From contig NZ_JACSQG010000004.1 in assembly GCF_014836765.1 (NCBI RefSeq), positions 62,001-126,000 on the forward strand: DNA of 64,000 nucleotides, given 5' to 3'. The position numbers and the translations under genes are program-made. The stretch comes from Serpens gallinarum (GTDB lineage Bacteria > Pseudomonadota > Gammaproteobacteria > Pseudomonadales > Pseudomonadaceae). A model generated the notes under the pieces. That model had not been told where the DNA came from, made no database searches, and was given only the letters and a program-made list of their open reading frames with translations. Positions 52,375-62,428 of the stretch are shown piece after piece (the stretch's first letter is position 1; each line of letters begins with the position of its first letter).

Positions 52375-52626
52375 ATGAACAACGTTCTGAAATTCTCTGC
52401 TCTGGCCCTGGCCGCAGTTCTGGCTACCGGTTGCAGCAGCATGTCACAGGAATCCGAAGCACGCCTGACCGCCAGCGAGGATGCTGCCGCTCGCGCTCAA
52501 GCTCGTGCCGACGAAGCCTACCGCCTGGCTGATGAAGCAATGGCCGCTGCGCAGAAAGCACAGCAGACCGCAGACGAGGCCAACGAACGCGCCTTGCGCA
52601 TGCTGGAGCGCGCCAGCCGCAAGTAA
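52375..52626 (+). CDS. oprI: major outer-membrane lipoprotein OprI (Lpp-like)
   Basis: An 83-residue lipoprotein. Lipobox LATG-C is at residues 17-20 (signal peptidase II cut before Cys20), followed by a heptad-repeat helix rich in Ala ([20 protein letters not shown]) and the C-terminal RASRK. It forms coiled-coil trimers; the terminal lysine is the possible link to peptidoglycan. A strong terminator follows at once. Confidence 0.96.
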   Translation: MNNVLKFSALALAAVLATGCSSMSQESEARLTASEDAAARAQARADEAYRLADEAMAAAQKAQQTADEANERALRMLERASRK

Positions 52627-52646
52627 GAGTCTGGCCTCAGGCTATC

Positions 52647-52676
52647 AAGCCGACCCTAACAGGGTCGGCTTTTTTT
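52647..52676 (+). terminator. oprI terminator
   Basis: AAGCCGACCCT-AAC-AGGGTCGGCTT is a perfect 11-bp stem followed by a run of seven T, 20 bp after the stop codon. Confidence 0.92.
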
Positions 52677-52719
52677 ATGAGCGGCGTAGCTTAACGATTG
52701 GCAAACAAGCGAACCCGAA

Positions 52720-53676
52720 TCAGCGGGGTGTTATCTCAGCAGCGAGCGCCGTATTTCTTGTGGCAATCTCGATTGGCAGTCCATCTTCTGCCGCAATCAC
52801 TTCGCGCAACATTTCCCAGTCCAACTGCAGGTTCTGCAATTCGTCCCAGCGCAGTAAGGTATTGATCACCTTCGCATGTTTGTCCACCACCGAGAGTTTG
52901 CCCTCTTTACCTTCCAGTGGCGCATGCACTTCAAGGTAGTATTTATTAGCACTGACCCCCACCTTATAGGGCTGATCAATAATACGCACCGCAGTGCCAA
53001 CCGAAGCCATCGCTGCCAATTCCAACACGTTGTGATTGAGCATGCGAAAGCATCCATGACTGACACGCATGCCAATACCGAACTTCTTGTTCGAACCATG
53101 AATGAGATAACCCGGTAAAGCCAAGGTCATCTTGTAGGGTCCCAAGGGATTATCGGGACCGGGTGGCACCACGCTCGGCAAGGGATCACCCTCGGCAGCA
53201 TGCTCTTCGCGAATCGACTTGGGTGGATACCAAGCGGGATTGGCAAACTTGGCCGCGATGCGAGTTTCAGCGACGGGCGATGACCAGCCCTCACGACCAA
53301 TTCCGAGGGGATAGGTATGCACCACCGCCTGCCCTTTCGGATAGTAATAAAGACGGTATTCCGCAAGGTTGATCACGATCCCTTCACGTGGACCCGGCGG
53401 CAGAATGAAGCGTGTCGGAAGAATGATCTCGGTACCCTCGCCAGGGAGCCAGGGGTCCACCCCCGGATTGGCGGCAACCATTTCCAGGTAGCCAAGGTCA
53501 TGGCTCTCGGCAATTGCGGCAAAGGTATCTTCGTAACGCGCCTTGATAACCTGAACCTGCCCTACCACGTCCTCGTGGGGCGGAGGCAGAGGAAACTCCA
53601 TGGCATGGACTGCGCCAGTGCTCACCAAAGCCATCAATGAGAGACTGCGAAAGACCGTGGAAGCACACGCGAACAT
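52720..53676 (-). CDS. L,D-transpeptidase (YkuD/ErfK family)
   Basis: A 318-residue periplasmic enzyme. After a signal peptide (ending near VHA) comes a LysM-like peptidoglycan-binding part (YEDTFAAIAESHDLGYLEMVAANPGVDPW), then the YkuD domain with HGSNKKFGIGMRVSHGCFRM, where HGC carries the catalytic Cys. Such enzymes make 3-3 cross-links or attach the lipoprotein to peptidoglycan; being convergent with oprI, it may well join OprI to the wall, which is inference. Start at 53676 (MFACAST), AAGGAT upstream. Confidence 0.87.
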   Translation of the reverse strand: MFACASTVFRSLSLMALVSTGAVHAMEFPLPPPHEDVVGQVQVIKARYEDTFAAIAESHDLGYLEMVAANPGVDPWLPGEGTEIILPTRFILPPGPREGIVINLAEYRLYYYPKGQAVVHTYPLGIGREGWSSPVAETRIAAKFANPAWYPPKSIREEHAAEGDPLPSVVPPGPDNPLGPYKMTLALPGYLIHGSNKKFGIGMRVSHGCFRMLNHNVLELAAMASVGTAVRIIDQPYKVGVSANKYYLEVHAPLEGKEGKLSVVDKHAKVINTLLRWDELQNLQLDWEMLREVIAAEDGLPIEIATRNTALAAEITPR

Positions 53677-53731
53677 CCGGATTGTATCCTTGAAGTGACA
53701 AATCGAAGGCCGGTTTGAAAGGCCGGCTATG

Positions 53732-54013
53732 TCAGACTTCAAAACCGGATAATCGTTCACCCCGACGATGTGCTTCAAGCGTAGCCTGGCAAACTGGGCA
53801 CAGCCGCGAGTCACGCAGCAATTCCCGACTCAACGAACGCCAGCGCGGCTGAGCCGGCAGCAGACCGCCGCACAAGGTGCGATCCACATGTCCCGCCAAT
53901 TCCAGCTGCCGCTCGATCAGATGCAGGCGCACCTCGCGGCAGGCGAACAGATCCAACTGCTCGTCTGGCTCGATCAATTTATAGGCATACAGGGACCAGG
54001 CGCGGCGTGGCAT
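53732..54013 (-). CDS. conserved small protein with CPVC motif
   Basis: A 93-residue protein of unknown function with a C-terminal CPVCQATLEAHRRG stretch, which could bind metal together with other Cys (there are two more, in LFACRE and TLCGG). It lies between the L,D-transpeptidase and tesA as in other Pseudomonas genomes. Start at 54013 has GGAG 6 bp upstream; the ATG four codons earlier has none. Confidence 0.65.
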   Translation of the reverse strand: MPRRAWSLYAYKLIEPDEQLDLFACREVRLHLIERQLELAGHVDRTLCGGLLPAQPRWRSLSRELLRDSRLCPVCQATLEAHRRGERLSGFEV

Positions 54014-54080
54014 GTTGGGCTCCATGAAGGGGGCGCAACATTAGCCGAAAGCCTGGGCGCGGAAAAGCCTCGAGAGCCCC

Positions 54081-54686
54081 TTAAAGCATCTGTTTGAGCA
54101 ATGGCCAGAGATTGTCGAGCATCCGTTGCTGGGCTGCTGGCGCCGGATGAATGCCATCAGCCTGCATCATGCCCTCGACACCGCCGACGCCTTCCAGAAA
54201 AAACGGCACCCAAGGTACTTGTGTCTGCGCCGCAAGGTCCGAATACACCTGCTCGAATGCTCGGGTGTAGCGCAGTCCATAGTTGGGCGGTAACCGCATG
54301 CCAAGCAACAGCACCTGGGCCCCGCTGTCACGGCTGCGTTCAATCATGGCGAGCAGATTTTGCTGCATTTGCGCTGGGGGCAAGCCTCGTAGGCCGTCAT
54401 TGCCACCCAACTCAAGAATCACCCACTCCGGCTGATGCTCGGCGAGCAGCCTGGGCAATCGAACCAGACCGCCAGCGGTTGTGTCACCACTGATCGACGC
54501 GTTGACCACCCGATGATCCAGGCCCTCTTCCTCCAAGCGCTGTTCCAGCAAGGCGACCCAACCCTGGCGGGTATCCATGCCCAGAGCGGCGCTGATACTA
54601 TCGCCGACGACCAGCAGGGTGCCGGCCAAGGAATTTTGCGACCACAGCAGCACAGCCATGGCCCCCGCAATACACCAAGCCCGCAT
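54081..54686 (-). CDS. tesA: multifunctional acyl-CoA thioesterase I/protease I/lysophospholipase L1
   Basis: A 201-residue SGNH hydrolase with a signal peptide (MRAWCIAGAMAVLLWSQNSLAG). Block I: VVGDSISAALG with catalytic Ser30; block III: ILELGGNDGLRG; block V: DGIHP with Asp and His. Expected in the periplasm. Start at 54686 has GGAG 6 bp upstream. The start codon is only 10 bp from that of the divergent ABC gene. Confidence 0.92.
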   Translation of the reverse strand: MRAWCIAGAMAVLLWSQNSLAGTLLVVGDSISAALGMDTRQGWVALLEQRLEEEGLDHRVVNASISGDTTAGGLVRLPRLLAEHQPEWVILELGGNDGLRGLPPAQMQQNLLAMIERSRDSGAQVLLLGMRLPPNYGLRYTRAFEQVYSDLAAQTQVPWVPFFLEGVGGVEGMMQADGIHPAPAAQQRMLDNLWPLLKQML

Positions 54687-54696
54687 CGGAATCTCC

Positions 54697-55380
54697 ATGA
54701 ACACCTGCATTCTCAATGCCCGCAACCTTAGCAAAGTGGTCCCCAGCGCGGAAGGCGACCTGACCATTCTGCACAGCCTGTCTCTGGATCTGAGCGCCGG
54801 CGACAGCCTGGCCATCGTTGGCAGCTCCGGTTCGGGTAAATCGACGCTGCTGGGCCTTCTCGCCGGACTGGATCGCCCCAGCAGCGGCGAAGTCATGCTC
54901 GCCGGCCACGCGCTGGAGCAACTGGACGAAGATCAGCGTGCGCGTGTGCGCGCCGAACACGTCGGCTTTGTGTTTCAGTCCTTTCAGTTATTGGACAGCC
55001 TCAATGCACTGGAAAACGTCATGCTGCCTCTGGAACTGGATGGGCGTCTCGATGCGCGCCGGCGTGCCGACGAACTGCTGCAGCGGGTAGGTCTGGAACA
55101 TCGTCTGCAGCATTACCCCCGCCAGCTTTCCGGCGGAGAACAGCAACGCGTGGCGATTGCCCGCGCCTTCGCTGCCGAACCGGACGTGCTGTTTGCCGAC
55201 GAACCCACCGGCAATCTCGACACCCAGACCGGCGAGCGTATCAGCGACCTGCTTTTCGCCCTCAATCAGGAGCGCGGCGCCACCCTGGTACTGGTGACCC
55301 ACGACCAACGCCTGGCCCATCGCTGTCGACGGCAGATCCGCCTTGAAGCGGGACACCTTGTCACCCGGGACGAACCCTGA
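54697..55380 (+). CDS. lipoprotein/antibiotic-type ABC exporter ATP-binding protein (YbbA-like)
   Basis: A 227-residue ATPase: Walker [11 protein letters not shown]-loop VFQSFQLL, signature [14 protein letters not shown], Walker [14 protein letters not shown]-loop [10 protein letters not shown]. It pairs with the FtsX/MacB-like permease that starts on its stop codon (TGATG). Next to divergent tesA, the same place as YbbA-YbbP in E. coli, suggesting a link to lipids or lipoproteins. Start at 54697 is chosen by the family N-terminus; GGA at 54688 is a weak ribosome-binding site. Confidence 0.88.
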   Translation: MNTCILNARNLSKVVPSAEGDLTILHSLSLDLSAGDSLAIVGSSGSGKSTLLGLLAGLDRPSSGEVMLAGHALEQLDEDQRARVRAEHVGFVFQSFQLLDSLNALENVMLPLELDGRLDARRRADELLQRVGLEHRLQHYPRQLSGGEQQRVAIARAFAAEPDVLFADEPTGNLDTQTGERISDLLFALNQERGATLVLVTHDQRLAHRCRRQIRLEAGHLVTRDEP

Positions 55381-57887
55381 TGGCCGGCCTGCCGTTACGC
55401 CGCCTGCTGACCCTCGCGACGCGGCAACTGCGGCGTGATGCCCGCTCTGGAGAATTGCGCGTGCTGTTCGCCGCCGTGTTGGTCGCCGTCGCCGCCAGCA
55501 CGGCCATCGGATATTTCAGCACGCGACTGAACGATGCCATGTTGCTGCGCGCCAGCGAATTTCTCGGTGCCGATCTGGTGCTCAATGGCTCGGCGCCGGC
55601 CGCCCCGGAACAGCTGCGAAGCGGCCGGCAGCTAGGTCTACAGCATGCCCGTGTAGTGGAGTTCTCCAGCGTGATTGCCACTGACCAAGGCATTCAGCTG
55701 GCCAGCGTCAAAGCGGCAGACAGTGAATACCCGCTACGTGGCGAACTGCGCAGCGCACCCGCGCCTTATGAAGCAGAAACCCCTGGCAGCGGGCCGTCCC
55801 GCGGCGAAGCCTGGGCCGAGGCTCGTCTGTTCGCTGCGCTGGATCTCAAGGTCGGCGACAGTATCGAAGTCGGTGAAAAACAACTGCGCCTGAGCCGTGT
55901 CCTCACCTACGAGCCGGACCGCGCTGGCGATTTCTACAGCCTGACACCCCGCGTGCTGATGCACCTCGACGACCTGGATGCCACCGGCATCGTGCAGCCG
56001 GGCAGCCGGGTCCGCTACCGAGAGCTATGGACCGGCGACACCCAGCAATTGGCGGACTATCGCGCCGCTCTCGCTGGCCAGCTGAGCCCCCAGCAGCGCC
56101 TGGAAGACACCCGTGACGGCAATCGGCAAATCGGCACTGCGCTGGGCCGCGCCGAACGCTACCTGAATCTCGCCAGCCTGGCAGCCGTCTTGCTTGCTGG
56201 GGTGGCCGTGGCGCTGTCGGCCAGCCGGTTCGCCATCCGCCGCTACGACGCCAGCGCGTTGTTGCGTTGCCTGGGTCTATCACGGCACGAGGCCTTGGGA
56301 CTCTATGCCGTGCAATTGCTGCTGCTCGGAGTGCTGGCCAGCAGCCTGGGCGCCGCGCTCGGCTGGCTGGCGCAGCATGGGCTGTTCCACCTGCTGCGGG
56401 ATTTACTGCCCACCGACATTCCACCTGGCGGCCTGCTGCCGGCACTGGCTGGAATGGCCATCGGCTTGCTGGCCCTGGCGGGTTTCGCCCTGCCACCCCT
56501 GGCAGCGTTGGGCCGAGTCCCACCGTTGCGCGTATTACGCAGCGATGTCTTGCCTTTGCCACCCAGCGCATGGCTGGTGTACGGCTCCGCGCTCGTGGCG
56601 CTGGGCATCATCATGTGGCGCCTGAGCCTGGACCTGACGCTCACCCTGGCCATGATCGGCGGGGGGCTGTTGGCCGTCTTGCTGCTGGGTGGACTGTTGC
56701 TGTTCGGCCTACAGGGCCTGCGCCGCCTGCTGAGCAATGCGAGCCTGCCTTGGCGCCTCGGACTGGGCCAATTGTTGCGCCATCCACTGGCCGCTGCCGG
56801 ACAGGCGTTGGCGTTCGGCCTGATCCTGCTGGCCATGGCGCTCATCGCCTTGCTACGCGGCGAACTGCTGGATACCTGGCAGGCGCAATTGCCGGCCGAT
56901 GCACCCAACCATTTCGCCCTGAATATTCTGCCTGGCGACAAGGACGCCTTTAACACACGCCTAGCGGCCTTGCAGGTGCAAGCCGCCCCGTTGTATCCCG
57001 TGGTGCCGGGCCGCCTGATCGCCATTAATGACCAGCCAGTACGCCAACGGGTAAGCAAGGAATCACAAGGCGAGCGGGCGATCCGCCGCGACCTCAGCCT
57101 GACCTGGGCCGCCGACCTGCCCGCTGACAACCTGCTCAAGGCCGGCCACTGGTGGCAACCGGAAAACGCAGCGGATTCGCTGCCGGGCGTTTCGGTGGAG
57201 AGCGAACTGGCCGAAAGCCTGGGACTGCAACTGGGTGACAGGCTGCGCTTCAACGTGGGCAGCAGTGAGCGCGAAACACGCGTCACCAGCCTACGGGAGG
57301 TGGACTGGAACAATTTCCAGCCCAACTTCTACATGATCTTCGAACCAGGCACGCTGCAAGATCTGCCGACCACCTACCTGACCAGCTTCTATTTACCCGC
57401 CGGCCAGGAACGCCAGCTAGTCGAGCTGGCACGCGCCTTTCCCACCGTCACCCTGCTGCAAGTGGACGCCCTGCTGGCGCAACTGCGCAGTATCCTCTCC
57501 CAAGTGACTCTAGCCATCGAATATGTGTTGTTGTTTGTACTGGCCGCCGGCCTGGCCGTTCTGTTTGCCGGCTTACAGGCGACCCTGGACGAACGCATTC
57601 GCCAAGGTGCGCTGTTGCGGGCGCTGGGCGCCCGGCGGCGCTTGCTGATCAAGGCCCGCCGCAGCGAATTCGCTTTACTCGGTGCTACCAGCGGCGTACT
57701 CGCGGCACTGGGTTGCGAGTTGATCAGCGCGCTGCTTTATCGTTTCGCCTTCGACCTCGCGTGGCATCCGCATCCCTGGCTGCTGCTATTGCCGGTGCTG
57801 GGCGCCTTGCTGATCGGCGGGGCCGGCATGCTCGGCACCCGCCGAGCCCTCAATGCCAGCCCCCTGCAGGTGCTGCGCGAAGGTTGA
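55380..57887 (+). CDS. ABC transporter permease (FtsX/MacB-like, YbbP)
   Basis: An 835-residue membrane protein: an N-terminal membrane segment, a large periplasmic domain (about 40-250), a block of four membrane helices ([20 protein letters not shown] to [11 protein letters not shown]), a second periplasmic domain (~510-680) and the last FtsX helices ([20 protein letters not shown] ... [18 protein letters not shown]). Layout of the YbbP duplicated FtsX permease. TGATG overlap with the ATPase gene. Cargo not known. Confidence 0.88.
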   Translation: MAGLPLRRLLTLATRQLRRDARSGELRVLFAAVLVAVAASTAIGYFSTRLNDAMLLRASEFLGADLVLNGSAPAAPEQLRSGRQLGLQHARVVEFSSVIATDQGIQLASVKAADSEYPLRGELRSAPAPYEAETPGSGPSRGEAWAEARLFAALDLKVGDSIEVGEKQLRLSRVLTYEPDRAGDFYSLTPRVLMHLDDLDATGIVQPGSRVRYRELWTGDTQQLADYRAALAGQLSPQQRLEDTRDGNRQIGTALGRAERYLNLASLAAVLLAGVAVALSASRFAIRRYDASALLRCLGLSRHEALGLYAVQLLLLGVLASSLGAALGWLAQHGLFHLLRDLLPTDIPPGGLLPALAGMAIGLLALAGFALPPLAALGRVPPLRVLRSDVLPLPPSAWLVYGSALVALGIIMWRLSLDLTLTLAMIGGGLLAVLLLGGLLLFGLQGLRRLLSNASLPWRLGLGQLLRHPLAAAGQALAFGLILLAMALIALLRGELLDTWQAQLPADAPNHFALNILPGDKDAFNTRLAALQVQAAPLYPVVPGRLIAINDQPVRQRVSKESQGERAIRRDLSLTWAADLPADNLLKAGHWWQPENAADSLPGVSVESELAESLGLQLGDRLRFNVGSSERETRVTSLREVDWNNFQPNFYMIFEPGTLQDLPTTYLTSFYLPAGQERQLVELARAFPTVTLLQVDALLAQLRSILSQVTLAIEYVLLFVLAAGLAVLFAGLQATLDERIRQGALLRALGARRRLLIKARRSEFALLGATSGVLAALGCELISALLYRFAFDLAWHPHPWLLLLPVLGALLIGGAGMLGTRRALNASPLQVLREG

Positions 57888-57924
57888 CCTTGTACCCTTA
57901 TCCTTTTGCCAGACGTGGAATGCC

Positions 57925-58422
57925 ATGAGCCGTTATCGTCCGCCCCGCAGCGCCGGTACGCCGCTGATCACCCCGGAAGGGGAAGCGCGCCTGCGCGCCG
58001 AATTGCATGAACTGTGGAATGTACGTCGCCCCCAGGTGACCCAATCGGTGAGCGAGGCCGCCGCGCAGGGTGATCGCTCGGAGAACGCCGAATACACCTA
58101 CGGCAAGAAAATGCTGCGCGAGATTGACAGCCGCGTACGCTTTTTGCGCAAGCGTCTGGAAAGCCTCAAAGTGGTCAGCGAACGGCCCAGCGATCCCGAC
58201 AAGGTCTACTTTGGCGCCTGGGTCACGCTGGAGGACGACGAGGGCGAGACCGCGCGCTACCGCATCGTCGGTCCAGACGAACTGGATCTGAAGAACCACC
58301 TGATCAGCATCGACGCCCCGCTGGCACGGGCCCTGGTCGGCAAGGCGCTGGACGCCGAAGTGCGCGTCGCCACGCCGACCGGTGAGAAAACCTGGTACGT
58401 GATGGCGATCGATTACCCTTGA
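57925..58422 (+). CDS. greB: transcription elongation factor GreB
   Basis: A 165-residue factor that enters the RNA-polymerase secondary channel and promotes cleavage of backtracked RNA. The N-terminal coiled coil has the acidic tip ([20 protein letters not shown]) and the C-terminal FKBP-like domain ends with [11 protein letters not shown]. Start at 57925 by the family N-terminus MSRYRPP; the longer frame is within the permease gene. The end overlaps the convergent next gene by 10 bp. Confidence 0.94.
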   Translation: MSRYRPPRSAGTPLITPEGEARLRAELHELWNVRRPQVTQSVSEAAAQGDRSENAEYTYGKKMLREIDSRVRFLRKRLESLKVVSERPSDPDKVYFGAWVTLEDDEGETARYRIVGPDELDLKNHLISIDAPLARALVGKALDAEVRVATPTGEKTWYVMAIDYP

Positions 58423-58739
58423 GTCGGGCCCGTGCGGCGGGTGATCAATCCCTTGCGAGCAATGCGAGTCAGGTCATGAATATAGTCAGCCGCCTGTTCA
58501 CCGCGCGGTGCTTCGATAACGGCCAAATCGAAACTGTCCGTTGCGTAAGCGGACAACGAATCACCTTCGGCACTGAATTGGATCAGCAGGGTTTTGGGCT
58601 TACCCCAGCGCTTCGGCACGCCATCCAGGTAGCGTAAAAGCGTGGGTTGATGACAACCGCCCAGGAGAATCTTGGGATCGCGGCAGATCAGCCCGGACGT
58701 GATCGGGGCCAGACGTAGCTTGCTGTGCTGTACATTCAT
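58413..58739 (-). CDS. conserved hypothetical protein
   Basis: A 108-residue protein without a recognised domain ([39 protein letters not shown]). No signal peptide or membrane helix is seen. It converges on greB and shares its last 10 bases with it, so no separate terminator exists between the two. It occurs in this position in related genomes, as far as I can recall, but no function is known to me. Confidence 0.6.
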   Translation of the reverse strand: MNVQHSKLRLAPITSGLICRDPKILLGGCHQPTLLRYLDGVPKRWGKPKTLLIQFSAEGDSLSAYATDSFDLAVIEAPRGEQAADYIHDLTRIARKGLITRRTGPTQG

Positions 58740-58918
58740 TTGGAGAACTTCCGCCTCAAAGGGAACCGCTGGACAGCGGTGGGAGGCGACACCGGAACCA
58801 GCGCTTTAGCGGTATTTCGAAGTCATGGACTCCAGGCGCCCCGCAAGTAGCTGACTAAATCGGCGCAAGGCATGAATCCTATGGAAATCAGCCCGTTACT
58901 GTCAACCAGCGAGTGCTC

Positions 58919-59449
58919 ATGAACTCACCTCATTTGCGTCTGTTTTTTGCCTTGCCCTGCCCACCGCAGCTTGCCGCGCAAATAGCCACGTGGCGAGACA
59001 GTCTGGGAATAGAAGGGCAACCGGTGATGCCCGCCGACCTGCACGTGACCCTGGCATTTCTCGGTCAACAGCCGCTGGACAAGCTGCCCTTGCTTGAGCG
59101 GATGGCCGCTGGGCTCCAGATCGCACGCTTTCACCTGCAACTCGATCAGTTGCAGCAGTGGCACTCCGGCCTTTTAGTGCTCACCCCCAGCCAGCCACCT
59201 GAAGCGCTCCTGCACCTGCAGCGCGAACTTCAACGCCACTTGCTCGCCGCCGGCCTACCTGTAGACGCACGTCCATTCCGCCCACACCTGACGCTGTTGC
59301 GCCGAGGACACACCAGAATTGTCCCTGCGGAGCCATGTTTCGCCTGGACCGCTGAAGAGTGGGGTTTATTGGCTTCCGAGCCCCGTTCCGTCAGCTCCCG
59401 TTACCGGTTGTTGCAAGCTTGGCCGTTGCTGCGGCACAGCGACTCCTGA
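58919..59449 (+). CDS. thpR: RNA 2',3'-cyclic phosphodiesterase (2H family, ThpR/LigT)
   Basis: A 176-residue 2H phosphoesterase with two HxT motifs: HVTLAFLG (His42) and HLTLLRRG (His123). It opens 2',3'-cyclic phosphate ends of RNA, although the true cell role is unclear. ATG at 58919 chosen over GTG two codons earlier. Confidence 0.92.
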   Translation: MNSPHLRLFFALPCPPQLAAQIATWRDSLGIEGQPVMPADLHVTLAFLGQQPLDKLPLLERMAAGLQIARFHLQLDQLQQWHSGLLVLTPSQPPEALLHLQRELQRHLLAAGLPVDARPFRPHLTLLRRGHTRIVPAEPCFAWTAEEWGLLASEPRSVSSRYRLLQAWPLLRHSDS

Positions 59450-59616
59450 TGGGTCATGGCGTAACAACCCCTCCGCTCGAGCGTCTCTGCAATTGCTAGG
59501 AAACGCCTGACCCAGAGCCGTTACATATAAATCTGAAAAATCGGCATGTTTCCTGCTTAGCACTGTTTCCATGCGTGCGTCCATGGTTGCGCCGCAGCCC
59601 GTACCGAGTCCTGGCC

Positions 59617-59961
59617 ATGAATAAGCCTCTGCTTGCCCTTTTACTGGTTCTCATCATTGGTTTATCCGGCCTCGGACTTCTGTTGCCGCCCTCCCAAGCC
59701 CTGTTTGCCGGAACGCCCGTGGCCGATGGCCGCAGTGAACAGGATCGGCCCCGGCCGGCGGACTGGGAGCAGCGTTTACGCGCGTATCACAAGGCCAGCG
59801 CACGCTTGCAGCTCAATGAGAGCCTGTCTCCCGAGGACAGGCGCACAGCGCTGGAGCGTTTGCGCGACGAGCACTTCAGTGACGAGGAGCTCCGCTGGCT
59901 GGAGCGCTACCCGGCCTCCGACACCGCTTTGCAACCGCCCTCTGCCTCGCCAATTGAGTAA
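59617..59961 (+). CDS. shortened lipase-chaperone-like protein (LifO C-terminal remnant)
   Basis: A 114-residue protein with an N-terminal membrane anchor ([19 protein letters not shown]) and a C-terminal charged stretch ([34 protein letters not shown]) that resembles the last part of lipase-specific foldases (Lif/LipH). Normal foldases are about 340 residues; the long central lipase-binding domain is missing. No lipase gene lies next to it. In P. aeruginosa lipA-lipH follows the thpR-like gene at this locus, so this looks like what remains after deletion. It is still an intact ORF, so it may be a functional micro-protein. Confidence 0.55.
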   Translation: MNKPLLALLLVLIIGLSGLGLLLPPSQALFAGTPVADGRSEQDRPRPADWEQRLRAYHKASARLQLNESLSPEDRRTALERLRDEHFSDEELRWLERYPASDTALQPPSASPIE

Positions 59962-59993
59962 ACTGGCCGCTTCGTAACATCGCAGCGAACGCC

Positions 59994-60794
59994 ATGCACC
60001 TTATCGATATCGGCCTCAACCTCACCCATCCCAGTCTTGCTCGTGATCTTGACGGTGTGCTGGAACGCGCCGAAGACGCCGGCGTCAAGCAAATGATCAT
60101 TACCGGCACAAGCCTGCCGGAAAGCGAGCAGGCACTGCAGCTCTGCGAGGAGCATGACCCTGAGCAACGGCGCCTGTTCAGCACCGCAGGGGTACATCCC
60201 CACGCCGCCAGCCAATGGAATGCAGCCGTCGCTGTTGAACTGCGCGCGTTGCTGCAACACAGCCGAGTACGCGCAGTGGGTGAATGCGGCCTCGACTTCA
60301 ATCGTGATTTCTCACCGCGCCCGAAGCAGGAAAAAGCACTGGAAGAACAGCTTGAGCTGGCGGTCGAACTGCAAATGCCGGTCTTTCTTCATGAACGCGA
60401 TGCGGACCACCGCCTTCTGGCCATCCTGCGTGACTATCGCGACCGCTTGCCGGCCGCCGTGGTGCACTGTTTTACCGGCGAGCGTCAGGCGCTGTTCGGC
60501 TATCTGGACCTGGATCTGCACATCGGCATCACAGGCTGGATCTGCGATGAGCGCCGCGGCACCCACCTGCATCCCCTGGTTCGGGAGATCCCAGTTGGCC
60601 GGTTGATGCTAGAAAGCGATGCACCCTATCTACTGCCGCGCACACTGCGTCCAAAACCGAAAAGTGGTCACAACGAACCGGCTTATCTGGGCGAAGTGTT
60701 GCGCTGCGTCGCCCTGCATCGCAACGAAAGCATCGAAGCCGTAGCCGCGCACACCAGTGCATGCGCCCGACAGTTTTTCGCATTACCGGATTAA
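59994..60794 (+). CDS. tatD: TatD-family metal-dependent DNase
   Basis: A 266-residue TIM-barrel hydrolase of the amidohydrolase superfamily. Metal ligands: a first D/H motif ([11 protein letters not shown], variant of the usual DxHxH), [40 protein letters not shown] and [13 protein letters not shown]. TatD acts as a 3'-5' exonuclease in DNA repair and is not needed for Tat transport. The first motif reads N-L-T-H rather than DxHxH, typical of the TatD subgroup in E. coli. Confidence 0.9.
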   Translation: MHLIDIGLNLTHPSLARDLDGVLERAEDAGVKQMIITGTSLPESEQALQLCEEHDPEQRRLFSTAGVHPHAASQWNAAVAVELRALLQHSRVRAVGECGLDFNRDFSPRPKQEKALEEQLELAVELQMPVFLHERDADHRLLAILRDYRDRLPAAVVHCFTGERQALFGYLDLDLHIGITGWICDERRGTHLHPLVREIPVGRLMLESDAPYLLPRTLRPKPKSGHNEPAYLGEVLRCVALHRNESIEAVAAHTSACARQFFALPD

Positions 60795-60927
60795 CGGACT
60801 CAAGTCGGGGCAACCTCAGGCCGTTACAGGGTAGAGCAAAGAGTTGATTACCAGCACAGGGCCGGGCATTCTGGCCAATCAATGATGGCAACACGCCACC
60901 CAATTTCTCCAACAATAGAGCAGTCTA

Positions 60928-62409
60928 ATGGCCCTCTGGATTCGCGATCTTTCCCTGAAATACAAATTTTGGGCCCTTAACGCTGTCTCCTTCGCCACCA
61001 CCCTATTGTTGGTGATCTTTGCCATGCTGCAAGAGCAGGATGGCCGGGCCAGCGAAGCCCGCCATCAGGCGCAGCTCAAGGCACAACTGCTGGCCAGTTG
61101 GCCTAGCCAACAAGCGCTGCCGCACAATCCGTTACTGGTGTCCTTCGCCAAGGGCGACAGCCCCCAGCTGCAAGGCCAGCGCGCCACTCGCCTGGCCAAT
61201 GCAACCGGCTGGGTAGCACTGGAACATGACGCGCTGTTTGGCCAACAGCCCTTGATCGGCGCCCAAGTGATCGAGCGTGACAACGGCCAGCGGCTGGCCG
61301 TATTGGCCCGCGCGCCCAGCCTGAGCCAGATCTTCTTTGATCGCATGGGCCAATACGCCCTCGCCGTGCTGATTTTGATGCTGGCTCTGCTGGCCAGCTC
61401 GCAGCTGCTGATCCGTTTTCTGCTCGGCCACCTCGACACACTCAAAGCCGTCATGCTGCATGTCGAGAAAACCGGCGACCTGGCAGCCCGCGTGCCACTT
61501 GAAGGCGGCGACGAGGTTGGCCAGATGGCCAGCGCCTTCAATGCCATGCAAAATGGCTATCAGCGCATCGTTAACGTCGTGGCGCAGACGGCCAGCCGCC
61601 TCGATCAGGGCGCTTCACGCCTAGCGGCAGACATGAACGACGTGCAGCAAGGCATGCTCGGCCAGCAAAGTGAAACCGACCAGACCGCCACGGCGATCAA
61701 CGAAATGTCGACCACCGTCGCCCACATCGCCCAGCATGCGGCCGATACGCGCGATCAGTCCCAGTCAGCCGATGAATTGGCCGGTGCCGGCCAATCGGTA
61801 GTGCACCGCGTCGAGGGTTCCATCGCCACGCTGTCCAAGGGAGTGCAGGAAACCGCCCAGATGATCGAGCGACTGGCCAAGGACAGTCAAAAGATCAGCA
61901 GTGTAGTGGGCGTTATTCACGGCATCGCCGACCAGACCAACCTGCTGGCCCTGAACGCCGCCATCGAAGCCGCTCGCGCCGGCGAACAAGGCCGGGGGTT
62001 TGCCGTGGTCGCCGATGAAGTGCGTCACCTGGCCAAACGTGTTCAGGTCTCAACCGACGAAATCACCCAGATGGTCACCGCGCTGCAAGGCGGCACCCGG
62101 GACGCCGTGGAATTCATGCAGGAAAGCTCTCTGCGGGCCGACGACTGCGTACAGCTGGCCCAAGAGGCTGGCACCGCACTCACCGCCATCACCAATGCGG
62201 TGGCGCAAATGCGCGAGAGCAATACGCAGATTGCGGTTGCCGCCGAACAGCAAAGCCAAGTGGCGGAAGAAATGACCCGGTCGGTGGTGGGCATCCGTGA
62301 TCTATCCGAACTGACCGTGCGCAAAACCAGCGCCTCCACCTCCACCAGTAACGAACTCGCCCACCTGGCCGCCGAGCTGAGCAAGGCGATTCGCCAACTC
62401 AAGCTCTGA
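60928..62409 (+). CDS. methyl-accepting chemotaxis protein
   Basis: A 493-residue chemoreceptor: membrane helix at residues ~12-32 ([20 protein letters not shown]), a small periplasmic domain of about 100 residues, a second helix ([24 protein letters not shown]), HAMP ([31 protein letters not shown]) and the signalling domain with the conserved hairpin tip [29 protein letters not shown]. The ligand is unknown; the periplasmic domain is too small for a dCache or HBM domain. Confidence 0.93.
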   Translation: MALWIRDLSLKYKFWALNAVSFATTLLLVIFAMLQEQDGRASEARHQAQLKAQLLASWPSQQALPHNPLLVSFAKGDSPQLQGQRATRLANATGWVALEHDALFGQQPLIGAQVIERDNGQRLAVLARAPSLSQIFFDRMGQYALAVLILMLALLASSQLLIRFLLGHLDTLKAVMLHVEKTGDLAARVPLEGGDEVGQMASAFNAMQNGYQRIVNVVAQTASRLDQGASRLAADMNDVQQGMLGQQSETDQTATAINEMSTTVAHIAQHAADTRDQSQSADELAGAGQSVVHRVEGSIATLSKGVQETAQMIERLAKDSQKISSVVGVIHGIADQTNLLALNAAIEAARAGEQGRGFAVVADEVRHLAKRVQVSTDEITQMVTALQGGTRDAVEFMQESSLRADDCVQLAQEAGTALTAITNAVAQMRESNTQIAVAAEQQSQVAEEMTRSVVGIRDLSELTVRKTSASTSTSNELAHLAAELSKAIRQLKL

Positions 62410-62428
62410 AGCTCTGACAGGTGCCGCC

